The notes beneath the pieces are model-generated. The model worked only from the letters and a program-made list of their open reading frames with translations, had not been told where the DNA came from and searched no databases. This document shows, piece by piece, positions 9,154 through 20,248 of a DNA stretch of 50,894 nucleotides (positions are counted from its first letter, which is position 1; the number at the start of each line of letters is the position of its first letter). Origin of the DNA: Candidatus Bathyarchaeota archaeon (GTDB lineage: Archaea > Thermoproteota > Bathyarchaeia > Bathyarchaeales > UBA233); the NCBI GenBank assembly GCA_029907045.1, contig JARYMR010000001.1, positions 1-50,894 on the forward strand, given 5' to 3'. A program made the translations under genes and the position numbers.

Positions 9154-10308
9154 CTAATATTTTCTCAATAAATATTTGAGAACAGTCAGTTTCTGGATTT
9201 CGCTGGTTCCCTCGTATATTTCCGTTATCTTTGCGTCCCTATGATACCTCTCAACTCTATAATCGCCCAAATAACCATATCCACCAAGGGTTTGAATGGC
9301 AAAGTCCGTCACTTCCATGGCTACACGACTAGCATACTGTTTCGCCATAGCTGTTGCCATTGGATCCATTTTTCCAACATCAACTAGCCAAGCAGCCCTA
9401 TAAGTGAGCCATCTTGCAGCCTCAATTTTTGTCATGGCTTCTGCTAATCCGCATCCTATCAATTCATGCTGGAGTATGGGTTGTCCGAAGGCTTCTCTTT
9501 GTTTGGCGTATTTGAAAGCTATTTCCCAAGCTCCTTGAGCCATACCAACTGCTTGGGCTGCCACGCCCACTCTGGTTTTGTCAAAGAATTCCATGGAGCA
9601 ATAGAAGCCTCTGTTTAATTCGCCAACAATGTTCCAGTCTGTCACTTTAACATTGTTGAAGACAACTTCCCCCGTCACTGAACACCTAATTCCCATCTTG
9701 TTATGAAGTTTCGTTGTTTCAAGTCCAGGCGTGCCTTTGTCCACTACAAAGAGGGTTTCGCCTCTGTAGGTTGGTCTAACTTTAGTGTCTGTCTGTGTTA
9801 AAACCACTATGAAGTCGGCGAGGGTAGCGTTTGTGATGAAGGTTTTTGTGCCATTTATCCACCATTCGTTTCCATATTTTGTGGCTGTGGTTTCCATGCG
9901 GGTTATGTCGCTTCCGCTAACATTGGGTTCGGTAAAGGCTGCTGCTGACATCGTTTCGCCTTTACATATGGGTGGAAGATACTTCTCCTTCTGCTCTTTA
10001 GACCCATAAGTCAAAATGAGTTCGCTGCCGAAGTTTCCGCTTGAAATGGCAACACCAAGGGAAGAATCAGCCCTACACATCTCTTCAATGACCAAGCATG
10101 TCTCCAGCAAGCCGCAGCCTTGTCCACCATATTCTTGCGGGAAAAACATGCTTGTGAAACCAAGCTTCGCCGCTTTCTTGTAAAGCTCAAGTGGAAACTC
10201 CTCTTTCTTATCCAGTTCTAAGGCTAGTTCTGGCTTGAACTCTTTTTCGCAAAACTCTTTCACAGCATTCTTTATTGCCAACTGCTCTTCTGTCAACTCA
10301 AACTTCAT
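9154..10308 (-). CDS. Acyl-CoA dehydrogenase 1
   Basis: An FAD enzyme that oxidises acyl-CoA to trans-2-enoyl-CoA and hands electrons to Etf. The 384-residue protein begins MKFELTEEQLAI, and ATG 10308 gives the family N-terminus. The HBD stop and this start share bases (TGATG), so the pair is translationally coupled. The catalytic base is the glutamate in IYEGTSEIQ near the C-terminus, the MCAD/SCAD position. FAD-binding motifs AAAFTEPNVSGSD and YAKQREAFGQP are visible. It is a paralogue of the dehydrogenase at 11616-12770 and probably differs in chain-length range. Confidence 0.94.
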   Translation of the reverse strand: MKFELTEEQLAIKNAVKEFCEKEFKPELALELDKKEEFPLELYKKAAKLGFTSMFFPQEYGGQGCGLLETCLVIEEMCRADSSLGVAISSGNFGSELILTYGSKEQKEKYLPPICKGETMSAAAFTEPNVSGSDITRMETTATKYGNEWWINGTKTFITNATLADFIVVLTQTDTKVRPTYRGETLFVVDKGTPGLETTKLHNKMGIRCSVTGEVVFNNVKVTDWNIVGELNRGFYCSMEFFDKTRVGVAAQAVGMAQGAWEIAFKYAKQREAFGQPILQHELIGCGLAEAMTKIEAARWLTYRAAWLVDVGKMDPMATAMAKQYASRVAMEVTDFAIQTLGGYGYLGDYRVERYHRDAKITEIYEGTSEIQKLTVLKYLLRKY

Positions 10309-11495
10309 CAGTAGAACCCCCTTCCAGCCTTTTTGCCAGTCCACCCCTTACTAACATATTCTTCCAATAGTGGGCATGGTTTGTAAAGTTCCATATTATA
10401 TTTTGCGTACAATTCCTTAAGCCTATTAAGCATAGTATCCAAGCCCATTCTGTCAGCATACTCGCAAGGTCCAGAAGGCCAATAAGTTCCCAACTTCATT
10501 CCCGTGTCAATGTCTGCTGGATTTGCAGCATCATCGTGGATAAGCCAAGCAGCTTCGTTGGCAGCCACAGCCCATGACCTTTCAACATCATATTCCTCCA
10601 GAAGATTAAAGGGTATTCTTGGTCTTCCCTTAGTCCAATCGTAAAAGCCCATGCCTGTTTTTTGTCCTAGCTTGCCTCCTTTCACTAGGGGTTCTATCAC
10701 TTCTGCGCAGGGTTTCATTCTTTCTCCATAAGCTTCATACAGGATTTTGCCCACTTCATAGGCTATGTCTAAGCCAACAAAATCTGCCAGTTCAAACCAG
10801 CCCATTGGAAAGCCACCGCTGTATTTTACGGATGCGTCTATTCCCTCTTTTGTTGCTTCGCCTCGGTGGAATGCCCAGAAGGCTTCGTTGAAAACTGCGC
10901 CTAATATTCTGTTTACAATGAAGCCTCGCACGTCTTTTCGCACCACTATGGGCGTTTTTCCAAGTTTTTTGGCGAGTTCCACTAGCATGTTTATGGTTTC
11001 TTGGCTTGTGCTCTCGCCCTTTATAACTTCAACCAAAGCCATTAGCTGGGGTGGGTTAAAGAAGTGCATTCCGGCCACTTTTTCTGGGCGTTTTGTTGCT
11101 TTTCCCATTTCTGTTATGCTTAGTGTGGAAGTGTTTGATGCAAATATGGCGTGGGGAGGCGCCAATTGGTCAAGAGTGGCGAAAACCTTCTTCTTTACTT
11201 CAATATTTTCTACAACTGCTTCCACGGCTAGGTCTATGTCTTTAGCTGCTTGCTCATAACTTGTTGTTGTAGTTATCCGCGCTAAAGTTGCTGCCGCATC
11301 TTCCGCTCTTATTCGCTTCTTTTCCACAAATTTGTCTAGGCTCCATTTAATTTTCTCCTTCCCCTTTTGCAGAAGGTCGTCGCTTACGTCTACCATTGCA
11401 ACTTCGCAGCCAGCCATTCCCAAAAGCTGTGCTATTCCATGACCCATTGCTCCAGAGCCTATAACTGCCGCTTTTTTCAAATTTCCAATCGCCAC
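10308..11495 (-). CDS. 3-hydroxyacyl-CoA dehydrogenase
   Basis: Oxidises 3-hydroxyacyl-CoA to 3-ketoacyl-CoA with NAD. The 395-residue protein has the Rossmann motif GSGAMGHGIAQ near residue 12, NTSTLSI, the catalytic-histidine segment HFFNPPQLMALVE near residue 144, and two repeats of the C-terminal dimerisation domain (GFIVNRILG and a second copy ending GRGFY). This is longer than the ~280-residue single-repeat HBD and lacks the hydratase half of FadB. The GTG start at 11495 sits 7 bases behind AAAGGAGG. A T-rich stretch and a TATA-like TTTTATAA in the 120-base gap upstream suggest a separate promoter from etfBA-acd. Confidence 0.94.
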   Translation of the reverse strand: MAIGNLKKAAVIGSGAMGHGIAQLLGMAGCEVAMVDVSDDLLQKGKEKIKWSLDKFVEKKRIRAEDAAATLARITTTTSYEQAAKDIDLAVEAVVENIEVKKKVFATLDQLAPPHAIFASNTSTLSITEMGKATKRPEKVAGMHFFNPPQLMALVEVIKGESTSQETINMLVELAKKLGKTPIVVRKDVRGFIVNRILGAVFNEAFWAFHRGEATKEGIDASVKYSGGFPMGWFELADFVGLDIAYEVGKILYEAYGERMKPCAEVIEPLVKGGKLGQKTGMGFYDWTKGRPRIPFNLLEEYDVERSWAVAANEAAWLIHDDAANPADIDTGMKLGTYWPSGPCEYADRMGLDTMLNRLKELYAKYNMELYKPCPLLEEYVSKGWTGKKAGRGFY

Positions 11496-11549
11496 AAATT
11501 TTCCTCCTTTTAATGCGTAATGCTGAAGGATGGCAAAGGTAATAAGATT

Positions 11550-11600
11550 TTTGAAAAGAAAAAGCGGATGCTTCCTTAAAACTAACTGACTTATAAAACA
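11550..11600 (-). promoter_or_regulatory. Possible terminator/promoter region inside the beta-oxidation cluster
   Basis: On the minus strand this gap between the second acyl-CoA dehydrogenase gene and the hydroxyacyl-CoA dehydrogenase gene reads TTTTATAA at about 11591-11598. A T-rich run (CTTTTTCTTTTC) follows near 11555-11565. The first could be a TATA box for the downstream genes and the second an archaeal oligo-T termination signal for etfBA-acd. This was read by eye only. Confidence 0.3.
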
Positions 11601-11615
11601 GAAAAGGGGAAAATG

Positions 11616-12770
11616 TTAAGCTTGTTTTTGGAGGAAATTGATTATTGTAAGCTTTTGAATCTCGCTTGTTCCTTCGTAGATTTCGGTTATTTTTGCACAG
11701 CGGTGAAAACGTTCCACATGATAGTCTGCTAAATAGCCGTATCCACCAAATATTTGAATAGCCTCATCTGTGACTTCCATGGCTACACGACTGGCGTAAG
11801 CCTTCGCCATAGAAGTTGCCATGGGATTTGGTTTCTCCTTGTCATACAGCCATGCAGCCTTATACGTCATTAAGCGGGCTGCCTCTATTTTCATAGCCAT
11901 CTCAGCCAATTTGAAGGATACTCCTTGAAAGTTTATTAATGGTTGACCAAATTGTTTGCGACTTTTAGCATAGTTTAAGGCTCTTTCGAAAGCTCCTTGA
12001 GCCATTCCAACCGCTTGGGCAGCAACGGTTATGCGGGTTCCATCAAAAAGTTCCAACGCATAATAAAAGCCCTTATTTAATTCGCCAACAAGGTTTGTTT
12101 CTGGCACTTTCAAGTCGCTTAGGGAAAGCGAACCAGTAACGCATGGTTTTATGCCCATCTTCCCATGCAATTTTGTGGCTTCTAATCCTGGCATGCCCTT
12201 TTCGGCTAAGAATAGGCTTTGTCCTCTGTGGGATGGTGTTGCATTTGGGTCTGTTTGACACAATATTATGAAAGTATCTGCTATAGGAGCGTTTGTAATG
12301 AATTGTTTATCGCCGTTAATAACCCACTCATTTCCATGTTTGACGGCTGTTGTATCCATGCGGGTTATGTCGCTTCCATGCTCTGGTTCCGTGAAGGCAG
12401 CAGCAGCAATTTTATCTCCCCTTGCAAGGGGCGGAATATATTTTTCTTTTTGCTCCTCACTACCATGCCTAAGAAGCACATCTGGCACCATAAGATTTCC
12501 AAGGGATACAGCCACCCCTAAACCTGGGTCAGCACGGCACATTTCTTCTACAACTATGCACTCTTCTAGGACGCCGTAGCCTTGTCCACCGTATTCTGTT
12601 GGTATTCTCATGCTTGTAAATCCAAGTCGGGCAGCCTTTTTGTAAAGCGCCATTGGAAACTCTTCTTTTTGGTCATATTCTAAAGCGAGTTCCGGCGTGA
12701 ACTCCTTTTCGCAGAACTCTCGGACAGCACGCTTTATTTCTTGTTGCTCTTCGTTTAGTTTAAACTCCAT
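11616..12770 (-). CDS. Acyl-CoA dehydrogenase 2
   Basis: A second FAD-dependent acyl-CoA dehydrogenase (384 residues), paralogous and nearly collinear with the enzyme at 9154-10308. It begins MEFKLNEEQQEIKRAV after AAGGAG. It has AAAFTEPEHGSD, YAKSRKQFGQP and the catalytic glutamate in ITEIYEGTSEIQ. The start lies 16 bases after etfA, so etfB-etfA-acd form one transcription unit and this enzyme is the likeliest direct partner of the Etf. If that Etf is of the bifurcating kind, this protein would be its acyl-CoA dehydrogenase component. Substrate length cannot be told. Confidence 0.94.
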   Translation of the reverse strand: MEFKLNEEQQEIKRAVREFCEKEFTPELALEYDQKEEFPMALYKKAARLGFTSMRIPTEYGGQGYGVLEECIVVEEMCRADPGLGVAVSLGNLMVPDVLLRHGSEEQKEKYIPPLARGDKIAAAAFTEPEHGSDITRMDTTAVKHGNEWVINGDKQFITNAPIADTFIILCQTDPNATPSHRGQSLFLAEKGMPGLEATKLHGKMGIKPCVTGSLSLSDLKVPETNLVGELNKGFYYALELFDGTRITVAAQAVGMAQGAFERALNYAKSRKQFGQPLINFQGVSFKLAEMAMKIEAARLMTYKAAWLYDKEKPNPMATSMAKAYASRVAMEVTDEAIQIFGGYGYLADYHVERFHRCAKITEIYEGTSEIQKLTIINFLQKQA

Positions 12771-12786
12771 TTTCAGTTTTCTCCTT

Positions 12787-13776
12787 TTAGGCTTTCAATC
12801 CCTTCAACTCATAAATCTTGTTTTTCAAAGAAGGCACAATTTTGAACAAGTCTTCTACAACGCCATAGTCTGCAAAACTGAATATTGGAGCGTTTGGATC
12901 CTTGTTTATGGCTATTATCAAGTCAGAGTTTTTCATTCCTAAAACATGCTGGAAGGCGCCACTTATCCCAACAGCAATGTAAAGCTTAGGTTTTACGGTT
13001 TTTCCTGAACTTCCAACTTGGCGGTCATTGGGAAGCCAACCCTTATCCACTATTGGACGTGAGCAGGCTAGGACTGCGCCTATGCTTTTTGCAAAATCCT
13101 CTATTAAGGGTATGTTGCTTTGGTCTTTTATTCCTCGGCCTATTCCAACAAGTTTTTCTGCTGCTGTTATGTCAACTCCGCCGGGCGGCGGCAGTATATA
13201 CTGAATGAAGCGCTTTGTGGTTACTTCTTCTGTGAGAGGTGATGGCTTTTCTATTATTTCGCCATTTGATGGCGTGGCTGGCTTTTGGGCTGTAAACGCT
13301 GCTTGGCGAACTGTTACCATGTAACTTTCTGCTTTCCGCATGGTCGCGTTTACGTTCACTTTTCCGCCATACATTTGCCTCGTAACACTTAGTGTGTCAC
13401 TCTCCAATGCGAAGTCTATGCAGTCTGTGGCAAGCGGAATGTTCAAGGCTGCAGCAAGTCTTGGAGCCAATTCAATGCCATAAGACGTGTGACCAATCAA
13501 TGTTAAGGTTGGCTTGTATTCCCTAAGGAGGTTGGTGAGCACTTTTTGATAAGCGTCAGAGTTGAAATTTTCAAGTTTTGCATCTTCCACAACCAAAACT
13601 TTTTTGGCATATTCAGCTAACGCCTTTGCTTTTTCTTTAACTTCTTTGCCAAAGATAACGGCGGTCAACTCCATGTTTGCTTTTTCTGCAGTTTCTTTAG
13701 CTTTTGTCAACATCTCATAAGTTATATCACGGATTTGCCCTTGCCTATGCTCAGCTAAAACAAAAATTTCCGCCAT
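12787..13776 (-). CDS. etfA: Electron transfer flavoprotein alpha subunit
   Basis: EtfA carries the mobile FAD that takes electrons from acyl-CoA dehydrogenases. The 329-residue protein has the C-terminal FAD domain with GSSGKTVKPKLYIAVGISG, AFQHVLGMKNSDLI and INKDPNAPIFSFADYGVVED, all family hallmarks. The N-terminal Etf domain is complete. ATG 13776 directly abuts the etfB stop (TAA at 13777-13779) behind a G-rich site (GGGGGCTG). With etfB and the following dehydrogenase it forms an electron-transfer module of the beta-oxidation operon. Confidence 0.95.
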   Translation of the reverse strand: MAEIFVLAEHRQGQIRDITYEMLTKAKETAEKANMELTAVIFGKEVKEKAKALAEYAKKVLVVEDAKLENFNSDAYQKVLTNLLREYKPTLTLIGHTSYGIELAPRLAAALNIPLATDCIDFALESDTLSVTRQMYGGKVNVNATMRKAESYMVTVRQAAFTAQKPATPSNGEIIEKPSPLTEEVTTKRFIQYILPPPGGVDITAAEKLVGIGRGIKDQSNIPLIEDFAKSIGAVLACSRPIVDKGWLPNDRQVGSSGKTVKPKLYIAVGISGAFQHVLGMKNSDLIIAINKDPNAPIFSFADYGVVEDLFKIVPSLKNKIYELKGLKA

Positions 13777-14565
13777 TTATATCAGCCCCCTTGCCTTTAG
13801 AATTTCAGCAATCCTTGCGGCAATCTCATCTGGAGTTCCCTTGAGAAATTCTGCTTGCTTTTCTGCTGGCGGCACATAAAGCTTCTCTATTTTCAGCCAA
13901 GAACCAGTCTCGCCCACATCTGTCTCAGACAAGCCAGTGTCCGCTAACGTCATTACTTTTATTTCTTTTTGCATCGCCTTTCGGATGCCCATTATTGAAA
14001 CATAACGTGGCTCATTAATACCCGTTTGAACAGAAATTAGCGCTGGCAACCTTATTTCAAGCTGTTCTTCTAATCCGCCTTCCAATTCACGGTTAACCTT
14101 GGCTGCTCCAGCCTCCAAATCAATTTTTTTAACCATTGTTGTGTGAGGGATTCCAAGCATCTCAGCCAATATTGGACCTACCATGGCGTAGCCGTCATCA
14201 CCAGCCTGCATGCCGGTCAAAATCAAATCATAATGAAGGTTTTTGATGATGCTGTGCAAAATTTTTGCTATGGCATAAGCGTCTGAACCAGCAAATTTTT
14301 GATCTGTTAAGCGTATGGCTTTATCTGCCCCACGAGCTAAACACTTGCGCAGTGTGCTCTCTGAATCTTCAGCGCCTATAGTTATGGCAGTGACTGTTCC
14401 GCCAAACTTCTCTTTGATGCGCACAGCCTCTTCCAAAGCATAATCATCCCACTCGTTAATGTCAAAGACCAAACCAGCCTTTTCTATGCCTTTGCCGCTA
14501 GCATCAATCTTTAGTTCTGCCTCTGCAGTTTCCGGAACATGCTTAACACAGACAACAATATCCAA
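13777..14565 (-). CDS. etfB: Electron transfer flavoprotein beta subunit
   Basis: EtfB binds either AMP (ordinary Etf) or a second FAD (bifurcating Etf). The 262-residue protein begins with TTG at 14565 (MDIVVCVKHVPETAE). The nucleotide-binding segment reads GMQAGDDGYAMVGPILAEM. Its VGPxxAE pattern resembles that reported for bifurcating Etfs (VGPQIAEHL) more than the QTGxxLA pattern of ordinary ones, but this is a by-eye comparison. It is the first gene of the leftward operon, and the 146-base gap to the HepT-like gene must hold its promoter. Confidence 0.94.
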   Translation of the reverse strand: MDIVVCVKHVPETAEAELKIDASGKGIEKAGLVFDINEWDDYALEEAVRIKEKFGGTVTAITIGAEDSESTLRKCLARGADKAIRLTDQKFAGSDAYAIAKILHSIIKNLHYDLILTGMQAGDDGYAMVGPILAEMLGIPHTTMVKKIDLEAGAAKVNRELEGGLEEQLEIRLPALISVQTGINEPRYVSIMGIRKAMQKEIKVMTLADTGLSETDVGETGSWLKIEKLYVPPAEKQAEFLKGTPDEIAARIAEILKARGLI

Positions 14566-14711
14566 TTAGCTTTACTCTCCCAATGTTTGAATCCTTCATT
14601 TACAACCGTTTTCATAAAACTTTTGCTTCAAAAATTATTTTAACACCATTAAAGCTCTTATTTTTGCAAAATTGCCAATAATGTTATAATTGCAAATCTC
14701 ATTATTTATTC

Positions 14712-15140
14712 ATGCTGATGAAGATGCCAATAAACATCGACCAACTTAAACAAAGAATAAATGAAATTCTAGAATCAAAGACTGAAATTAAACGTCTGAC
14801 ATCAAAACCCTACTCCAAAATGAGCATGGAAGAAAAGTACGCTGTTAGATATCATATTATAGTGATTGCAGAAGCTCTAGGAAGCATATGCCTCCAAATA
14901 GCCGTGGAAGACCTTAAGCGTGCACCACAGTCATACTCAGAATGCTTCAAAATAATGGAAGAAGAAGATATTTGCGATTGTGCAAAAGACCTAACCGCAC
15001 TAATGCGCCTCAGAAACTTATTAACACACCGCTATTGGATAATAGACGACGCCCAAATATATGATTCCATCAAAAACAACTTCAAGGCCATGGACAAATT
15101 CTTAAAGAGTGTGAAGGAAAAATATGCAATCAAAATATGA
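14712..15140 (+). CDS. hepT: HEPN-domain toxin, HepT/DUF86 family
   Basis: A 142-residue mostly helical protein with the HEPN ribonuclease motif RX4HXY: Arg101, His106 and Tyr108 in RNLLTHRYW. HepT-like proteins are RNases neutralised by an MNT-type nucleotidyltransferase that AMPylates the tyrosine. The next gene is such a nucleotidyltransferase and overlaps it by 17 bases, the typical layout of HepT/MntA pairs. Three ATGs lie within the first 13 bases (14712, 14718, 14724), so the exact start is open. A TATA-like ATGTTATAAT lies just upstream. Confidence 0.85.
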   Translation: MLMKMPINIDQLKQRINEILESKTEIKRLTSKPYSKMSMEEKYAVRYHIIVIAEALGSICLQIAVEDLKRAPQSYSECFKIMEEEDICDCAKDLTALMRLRNLLTHRYWIIDDAQIYDSIKNNFKAMDKFLKSVKEKYAIKI

Positions 15141-15495
15141 CAAAATACAATTCTACAAGCTTAGCCGAAAAGGGAAAGAAGAGGTAGTCAAAAAACTTAG
15201 AAAATTATTAGCAAACCAGAAAAGAGTTCAGCTTGCAATACTCTTTGGAAGTCTAACAACAAGAGACTACATAAGGGATATAGACGTATGCATACATTCA
15301 AACCCAAAACTAAACTTCAAAGAATTGCTTGACTTAAACGCTAGAATAGAGCTTGCCCTCGGCATTCCAGTCGACCTTGTTGAGTTGGAAAACCTATCTC
15401 CAAACTTTCAAAAAAACATCTTAAAAAGTGGCATTCTAATAAAAGGACAAAAAACACTTTTAAACAAACTTCTAAACCAAACAAACATTCAATAG
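15124..15495 (+). CDS. mntA: MNT-domain nucleotidyltransferase antitoxin (MntA-like)
   Basis: A 123-residue minimal nucleotidyltransferase. The catalytic motif reads FGSLTTRDYIRDID, that is Gly42-Ser43 followed by eight residues and then Asp52-X-Asp54. The usual spacing is GSX10DXD, so the loop is two residues shorter, and an Arg replaces the common Ser before the DXD. MntA antitoxins add AMP groups to HepT to silence it. Overlap with the hepT-like gene argues for a working pair. Whether the short loop still supports catalysis is unknown. There is a 49-base gap to the convergent NfnB gene. Confidence 0.83.
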   Translation: MQSKYDKIQFYKLSRKGKEEVVKKLRKLLANQKRVQLAILFGSLTTRDYIRDIDVCIHSNPKLNFKELLDLNARIELALGIPVDLVELENLSPNFQKNILKSGILIKGQKTLLNKLLNQTNIQ

Positions 15496-15544
15496 GATGG
15501 CTACTTCATCATAAATTTATCTAGAGAAGAAGGGCGCTGTTGGA

Positions 15545-17775
<2,231 letters not shown>

Positions 17776-17783
<8 letters not shown>

Positions 17784-19005
17784 TTTCTTTTGCCTCCGCA
17801 GTTTCAATCTTTAACGATGGCATAGAGGTTATTTTCTTGAAAAATTCTTCAAACTTCTGATTAAATTCCCCTACGCATCTGGGCGACGCCGTGAAAAGTT
17901 CGAATCGCTCAAGCATTCCACTCTTTTTTAAGAAATTTTTAAGCACATCCATATTCCTGTCCGCTGTTTCCCTCCCCTCTTGAAGTTTGCAGTCTTCCGC
18001 TGAACAAACAACAGCCATAACCCCATCAAAGCCGCTGTGTAGGGCTTCAACGACGTGAACTGGGTCAAGAGCCTTAAAACATGGAATTTCCATGACTACA
18101 GCCTTCTTCTTAAAAAGTAGGCATTCTGGGTCATCTAAACATGAAAATTCTGACCATTGACAGCAGAAAACAAGTATTGATGGAAAGCTGGCTTCGGTTT
18201 TCATTTTTCTTGCGGCTTCTCCATAAAGCCTCACTAATTTGCTAATGTTTTCAAATTCGAAACCTTTAACTTGAATTGCCAAATGCGGACAAACAAGTGC
18301 GCACGCTCCACAACCCATGCACTCTTCTTGAATTATTCGTGGTGTCGCAAACTCTTCGGCTTCTATTGCGCCGTAGGGGCATATGAAAACGCATTTGTCG
18401 CAGCCAACACATTTTTCCGTGTCATAAACAGCCTTATGCGAATACCTGATAACTTTTAAAGCTTCCTTGCTGAAGCCTAACTGCTCCAGAACCGCCTTGC
18501 CAAGCATAAGCCTCCTAGTGTTAATTTTTGTTCCCCTTTTGAAGCGGCAAAACTCATCTTCACATTGAATGGAAACTATATTTTTTATGCCAGAATTTAA
18601 CGCTTTGAAAATGAATTCTGTGGGCACTCTCCCAGAACAAGGTATGCGCAGTGGAATGTAATTTTTAATGTTTAAACCTTCATTTTGAAGAATTTCTTCA
18701 ACTTCGCATGTCGCAGGCGAGTTTCCCCTACACATAAGAACGAGCGTATCGCTTTTTTCCTTCTCCCGCATACAATTAACATAATTCAGCAAGCTTTCAT
18801 AATCATAATAGACGATTTCTATTGCTAAGGAAGGACATGCACTATAGCATATTCCGCAAACTTGGCATTTTTGAAGGTCTATTTCCACCTTCCCCGTTTC
18901 AGCGTCGCGTTTTATAGCCTCATAAGGGCATATGGAATAACATATTGAACATCTGCTACAATAATCTTGGTTAATGGTTATTGCGGCGGCGCAAGGTTCA
19001 CTCAT
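17776..19005 (-). CDS. Tandem ferredoxin-MvhD-ferredoxin-MvhD electron carrier
   Basis: A 409-residue protein built as an internal duplication. A 2x[4Fe-4S] ferredoxin (Cys16/19/22/26 and 47/50/53/57) is followed by an MvhD-like domain (Cys92, Cys100, IPCSGR Cys123, QCEDEFC Cys148/153). A second 2x[4Fe-4S] ferredoxin (Cys199-209, 229-239) and a second MvhD-like domain (Cys281/282, 289, 295, 309, 334, 339) complete it. MvhD normally carries a [2Fe-2S] cluster linking Mvh hydrogenase to HdrA. Here up to four [4Fe-4S] and two [2Fe-2S] clusters sit in one chain with no flavin. It overlaps nfnA, so it probably wires NfnAB to an Hdr-type complex. The start follows GGAGAG by 6 bases. Confidence 0.85.
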
Positions 19006-19116
19006 TTATATCTCTCCAAAGCTCTTTTCAGTTAACGGTTTTTGCTTCAAATTTGCGTTAAGGTTTAGAATTCATGAAAAGGGTTTTCCAAAAATATAAT
19101 GATTTTGGAATAATGT

Positions 19117-20052
19117 TTATGGTTTATAATAGTAAGGTCTTCGAATGTAACCATACGCTTCTAAGGCTGCGGTTATGCCTTGTCCAACAGCCGTTCCAAC
19201 TTGCTTCACTGGATGGTTTGTGACGTCTCCAGCAGCATAAACTCCCATAATGTTTGTTCTTTGGCGAATGTCAACCAAAATATAACCATCCTCATCCACA
19301 GCTACACCAGCCTCTTTGGCTAATTGACTGTTTGGGTCTTCTCCAACCTGAACAAAGACACCGTCAACAAGCAACTCCTTAGTTTCCTTAGTCTTGTTAT
19401 TAAAAACTATAACCTTGTTGACCAGTTTTTCGCCCTTAATTTCAGTAATTTCTGTGTTCCACAAAATTTCAACATTCCCCTTAGCCTTTAAGGCTTTAAC
19501 AAGCGCCTCTTCAGCTCTAAATTCTTCTCTACGATGGGCAATTTTAACTTCTGAGGCTAGATCTGCCAAGTACAAGGCGGTTATGACAGCAGAGTTTCCT
19601 CCACCAACAACAAGCACTCGCTTTCCCTTAAACAATGGTCCATCGCAGATACCACAGTAGCTAACGCCTCTACCGCGAAATTCCTTCTCTCCTGGAACAC
19701 CGAGTTCACGATAATGCGAGCCTGAAGCAATTATAATGGCTTTTGCTTCATACGTCGTTTTATTGGTTTTTATAATTTTTTTATCGTCTTTTAGGTTCAT
19801 TTCGACAACTTTTTCAAATTCACGGATTGTGGCGCCGGCTTTTCTGCAGTGAGCCGCCATTTTTTGGGCTAATTCCATTCCATTTATGCTTCGGAAACCT
19901 GGATAATTTTCAATTATAGGAGCATCAGCCATTGTGCCTCCAGCCAGTTTTTCGTCCAAAACAAGCGTTTTTAGTCCGCTTCTTGCGCCGTAAATTCCAG
20001 CGGCTAAACCGGCAGCGCCTCCACCAATAATTATTAGGTCCCAGTTTTCCAT
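19117..20052 (-). CDS. trxB: Thioredoxin reductase (TrxB-like FAD/NAD(P) oxidoreductase)
   Basis: A 311-residue thioredoxin-reductase fold protein: FAD motif IIIGGGAAGLAAGIYGARSG at the N-terminus, redox-active disulfide CGICDGP, NAD(P) motif VVGGGNSAVITALYL, and the C-terminal FAD motif GVYAAGDV. It reduces thioredoxin or glutaredoxin-like carriers with NAD(P)H or, in some archaea, other donors. Start ATG 20052 follows AAGGT by about 9 bases, and a TTG three codons upstream is an alternative. It lies 111 bases upstream of the ferredoxin-MvhD gene on the same strand, so cotranscription is possible but not shown. All catalytic motifs are intact. Confidence 0.92.
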   Translation of the reverse strand: MENWDLIIIGGGAAGLAAGIYGARSGLKTLVLDEKLAGGTMADAPIIENYPGFRSINGMELAQKMAAHCRKAGATIREFEKVVEMNLKDDKKIIKTNKTTYEAKAIIIASGSHYRELGVPGEKEFRGRGVSYCGICDGPLFKGKRVLVVGGGNSAVITALYLADLASEVKIAHRREEFRAEEALVKALKAKGNVEILWNTEITEIKGEKLVNKVIVFNNKTKETKELLVDGVFVQVGEDPNSQLAKEAGVAVDEDGYILVDIRQRTNIMGVYAAGDVTNHPVKQVGTAVGQGITAALEAYGYIRRPYYYKP

Positions 20053-20103
20053 TTTGAGCAACCTTGAAACAAATAGTTTGGATTGCGTTAAATGGTTTAT
20101 GCC

Positions 20104-20247
20104 CTAATACTCTTCGTCTTCATAATCCATGTCTGCTATTTCTATTTCATAACATTCTTGGCATAAGCCATCAAAAGTTTCATACTCTTCTTTTGTGATT
20201 TTTCTGCCGCACAATATGCAATTATAAACTTCCTCTTCTTCGCTCAT
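20104..20247 (-). CDS. 47-residue Zn-knuckle microprotein A
   Basis: A tiny protein starting MSEEEEVYNC and ending in an acidic DYEDEEY tail. Two CxxC pairs (CILC and CQEC) are separated by a conserved KITKEEYETFDG segment, as in four-cysteine zinc ribbons. It is clearly homologous to the neighbouring gene at 20249-20413 (CxxCGRxIxxEEYExxDG), with its start one base beyond the partner's stop. The paired coding signal, shared motif and tight spacing support real genes despite the length. The function is unknown. Strong acidity suggests protein rather than DNA binding. Confidence 0.6.
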   Translation of the reverse strand: MSEEEEVYNCILCGRKITKEEYETFDGLCQECYEIEIADMDYEDEEY

Positions 20248-20248
20248 T

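Noticed and set aside
10765..11259. A 164-codon plus-strand frame inside the 3-hydroxyacyl-CoA dehydrogenase gene
   Set aside because: Antisense shadow of a well-supported gene, with no ribosome binding site and no recognisable domain.
14664..14695. Two TTGCAA hexamers 26 bases apart between etfB and the HepT-like gene
   Set aside because: Palindromic hexamers are expected by chance in an A/T-rich spacer. The spacing fits no recognised operator, so not listed as a feature.
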